The position numbers and the translations under genes were made by a program. The notes beneath the pieces were generated by a model that saw nothing but the letters and a program-made list of their open reading frames with translations, was not told where the DNA came from and made no database searches. Below, piece after piece: positions 63,092-64,000 of a stretch of 64,000 bases of DNA. How positions within the stretch are numbered: the stretch's first letter is position 1; each line of letters opens with the position of its first letter. The stretch comes from Rhodocyclaceae bacterium (GTDB lineage: Bacteria; Pseudomonadota; Gammaproteobacteria; Burkholderiales; CAIKXV01), in NCBI GenBank assembly GCA_020248265.1, contig JADCHX010000002.1:448011-512010 (forward strand). Reading direction: 5' to 3'.

Positions 63092-64000
63092 GCCTGGAAC
63101 ACCGCGACGGGTGCGCCTGGTGCGACGGCGAGGCCGGTACGCGTCCCTGGCGCCAGCCATGCGTGAGCGCCTGTACGCGCCACCGTTACCTTTACCCTGT
63201 CGCCATTGTCTAGGGCCAGCTCATGCACGACCGTCGGCCCGAGCGGCAACGCGAACTCTACCGTCGCGTTGATCGTCCCGTCGGCGGGCGGCACGAACAC
63301 CAGGTGTTCCGGACGCACCGACACACTGACCTGGCCGGGACGCGAGCAGGGGCCGGGATCGTCCAGCTGCAGGCGTCCGCCCGCCGCGAGCTGCACCGCG
63401 AAGCGATCGCCTTCTCGCTCGAGCCGGCCGCCGAACAGGTTTGCCGTGCCGACGAAGTGGGCGACGAACAGCGACCGGGGGCGATCGTAGATCTGCTCCG
63501 GGGTACCTAGCTGCTCGACGCGACCCTCGCTCATCACCGCGATGCGATCGGCCATGCCCAGTGCCTCTTCCTGGTCGTGCGTCACCATCACGGTAGTTAT
63601 GCCCAGTTCGCGCTGCAGCCGCTTGACTTCGATCTGCATTCCCAGGCGCAGGTTCTTGTCGAGTGCACCAAAGGGCTCGTCGAGCAGCAGCACCTTCGGG
63701 CTGACCGCCAGCGTACGCGCCAGGGCGACACGCTGCTGCTGGCCACCGGACAGCTGGCGCGGATAGCGCGCCGCATGCTCCCTCATGCGCACCAGCGCGA
63801 GCATCCGTTCGACCACGCCAGCCCGTTCCGCCTTCGGCATGCCGCGCGCCCGCAGGCCGTACTCGATGTTCGCCGCGACGGTCATGTGCGGGAACAGCGC
63901 ATAACTCTGGAATACGATCCCGGCGCCGCGTTCGTTGGGCGGCAGCGCGTCGACGATCTCGCCGCCGATCGTCACATGGCCCTCGCTCTGCCGGATCAGT
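63088..64000 (-). CDS. ABC transporter ATP-binding protein, PotA-like, 5'-truncated by the window edge
   Basis: The visible 303 residues of a PotA-type ATPase powering the two permeases. Present are the Q-loop region IVFQSYALFPH, the ABC signature LSGGQQQR, Walker B VLLLDEPFGALD and the H-loop THDQEEA; Walker A lies beyond the end of the window. The C-terminal TOBE domain (about the last 90 visible residues) has VRPEHLVFVPP. The frame stays open through the window end, giving LIRQSEGHVTIGGE as the first visible residues. Gene order ATPase-permease-permease matches the polyamine/opine/aminoethylphosphonate import family. Confidence 0.92.
   Translation of the reverse strand, partial: LIRQSEGHVTIGGEIVDALPPNERGAGIVFQSYALFPHMTVAANIEYGLRARGMPKAERAGVVERMLALVRMREHAARYPRQLSGGQQQRVALARTLAVSPKVLLLDEPFGALDKNLRLGMQIEVKRLQRELGITTVMVTHDQEEALGMADRIAVMSEGRVEQLGTPEQIYDRPRSLFVAHFVGTANLFGGRLEREGDRFAVQLAAGGRLQLDDPGPCSRPGQVSVSVRPEHLVFVPPADGTINATVEFALPLGPTVVHELALDNGDRVKVTVARTGAHAWLAPGTRTGLAVAPGAPVAVFQA

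Overview
The window is a GC-rich chromosomal segment, densely packed and with no gap above about 190 bases between genes. I saw no tRNA, rRNA, transposase, integrase or CRISPR array. Gene content points to a betaproteobacterium, probably Burkholderiales or a relative. The signs are three Bug-type (tripartite tricarboxylate) solute receptors, the pcnB-folK-deoxynucleoside kinase-panB-panC block, an hda/AI-2E-family permease gene divergent from purM-purN, and the squalene-route hopanoid genes hpnC-hpnD-hpnE. This assignment is inference from gene order and families, not a database match.

Layout. 1-7.6 kb: the end of a hopanoid precursor operon (hpnC cut by the window edge, hpnD, hpnE), a short-chain dehydrogenase lacking its catalytic tyrosine, a thioesterase, ETF-ubiquinone oxidoreductase and pgi. 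7.8-18.1 kb: a four-gene signalling locus with a multi-PAS kinase, a receiver fused to an RsbW-like ATPase, a receiver-HD-GYP protein and a 1555-residue hybrid kinase with a degenerate receiver, a good receiver and an Hpt domain. 18.1-22.3 kb: glycogen metabolism (glgA, convergent and tail-overlapping with an alpha-glucan phosphorylase). 22.3-29.1 kb: housekeeping (orn, M48 protease, pterin dehydratase, rsgA, methyltransferase) and three uncharacterised genes. 29.2-38.5 kb: pantothenate (panB, panC), RNA polyadenylation, folate, DnaA regulation (hda) and purine (purM, purN) genes. 38.5-42.4 kb: two DUF3108 proteins, an RsmB-like rRNA methyltransferase and a secreted PLD-family nuclease.

42.4-56.3 kb is the most interesting part: an apparently uncharacterised catabolic cluster. 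It holds three Bug receptors, an SMP-30-type lactonase, a 3-hydroxyacyl-CoA dehydrogenase, recQ, a TauD-type dioxygenase, a 3-hydroxyisobutyrate dehydrogenase-like enzyme, an enolase-superfamily enzyme, a HutC-type GntR regulator, an enoyl-CoA hydratase, a class III CoA-transferase and a VOC protein. A perfect palindrome, TTTGTCCGGACAAA, sits between the regulator and the divergent hydratase gene. Related CCGGACA sites follow -10-like hexamers upstream of the first Bug gene and, more weakly, the dioxygenase gene. This suggests one GntR-controlled regulon for uptake and CoA-dependent breakdown of an unknown carboxylate.

56.4-64 kb: an MscS channel, an acyl desaturase, a glutathione transferase, and an amidohydrolase next to a polyamine-type ABC transporter whose ATPase gene runs off the window end.

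Many long open frames opposite or out of frame with these genes are codon-bias shadows and are not annotated.
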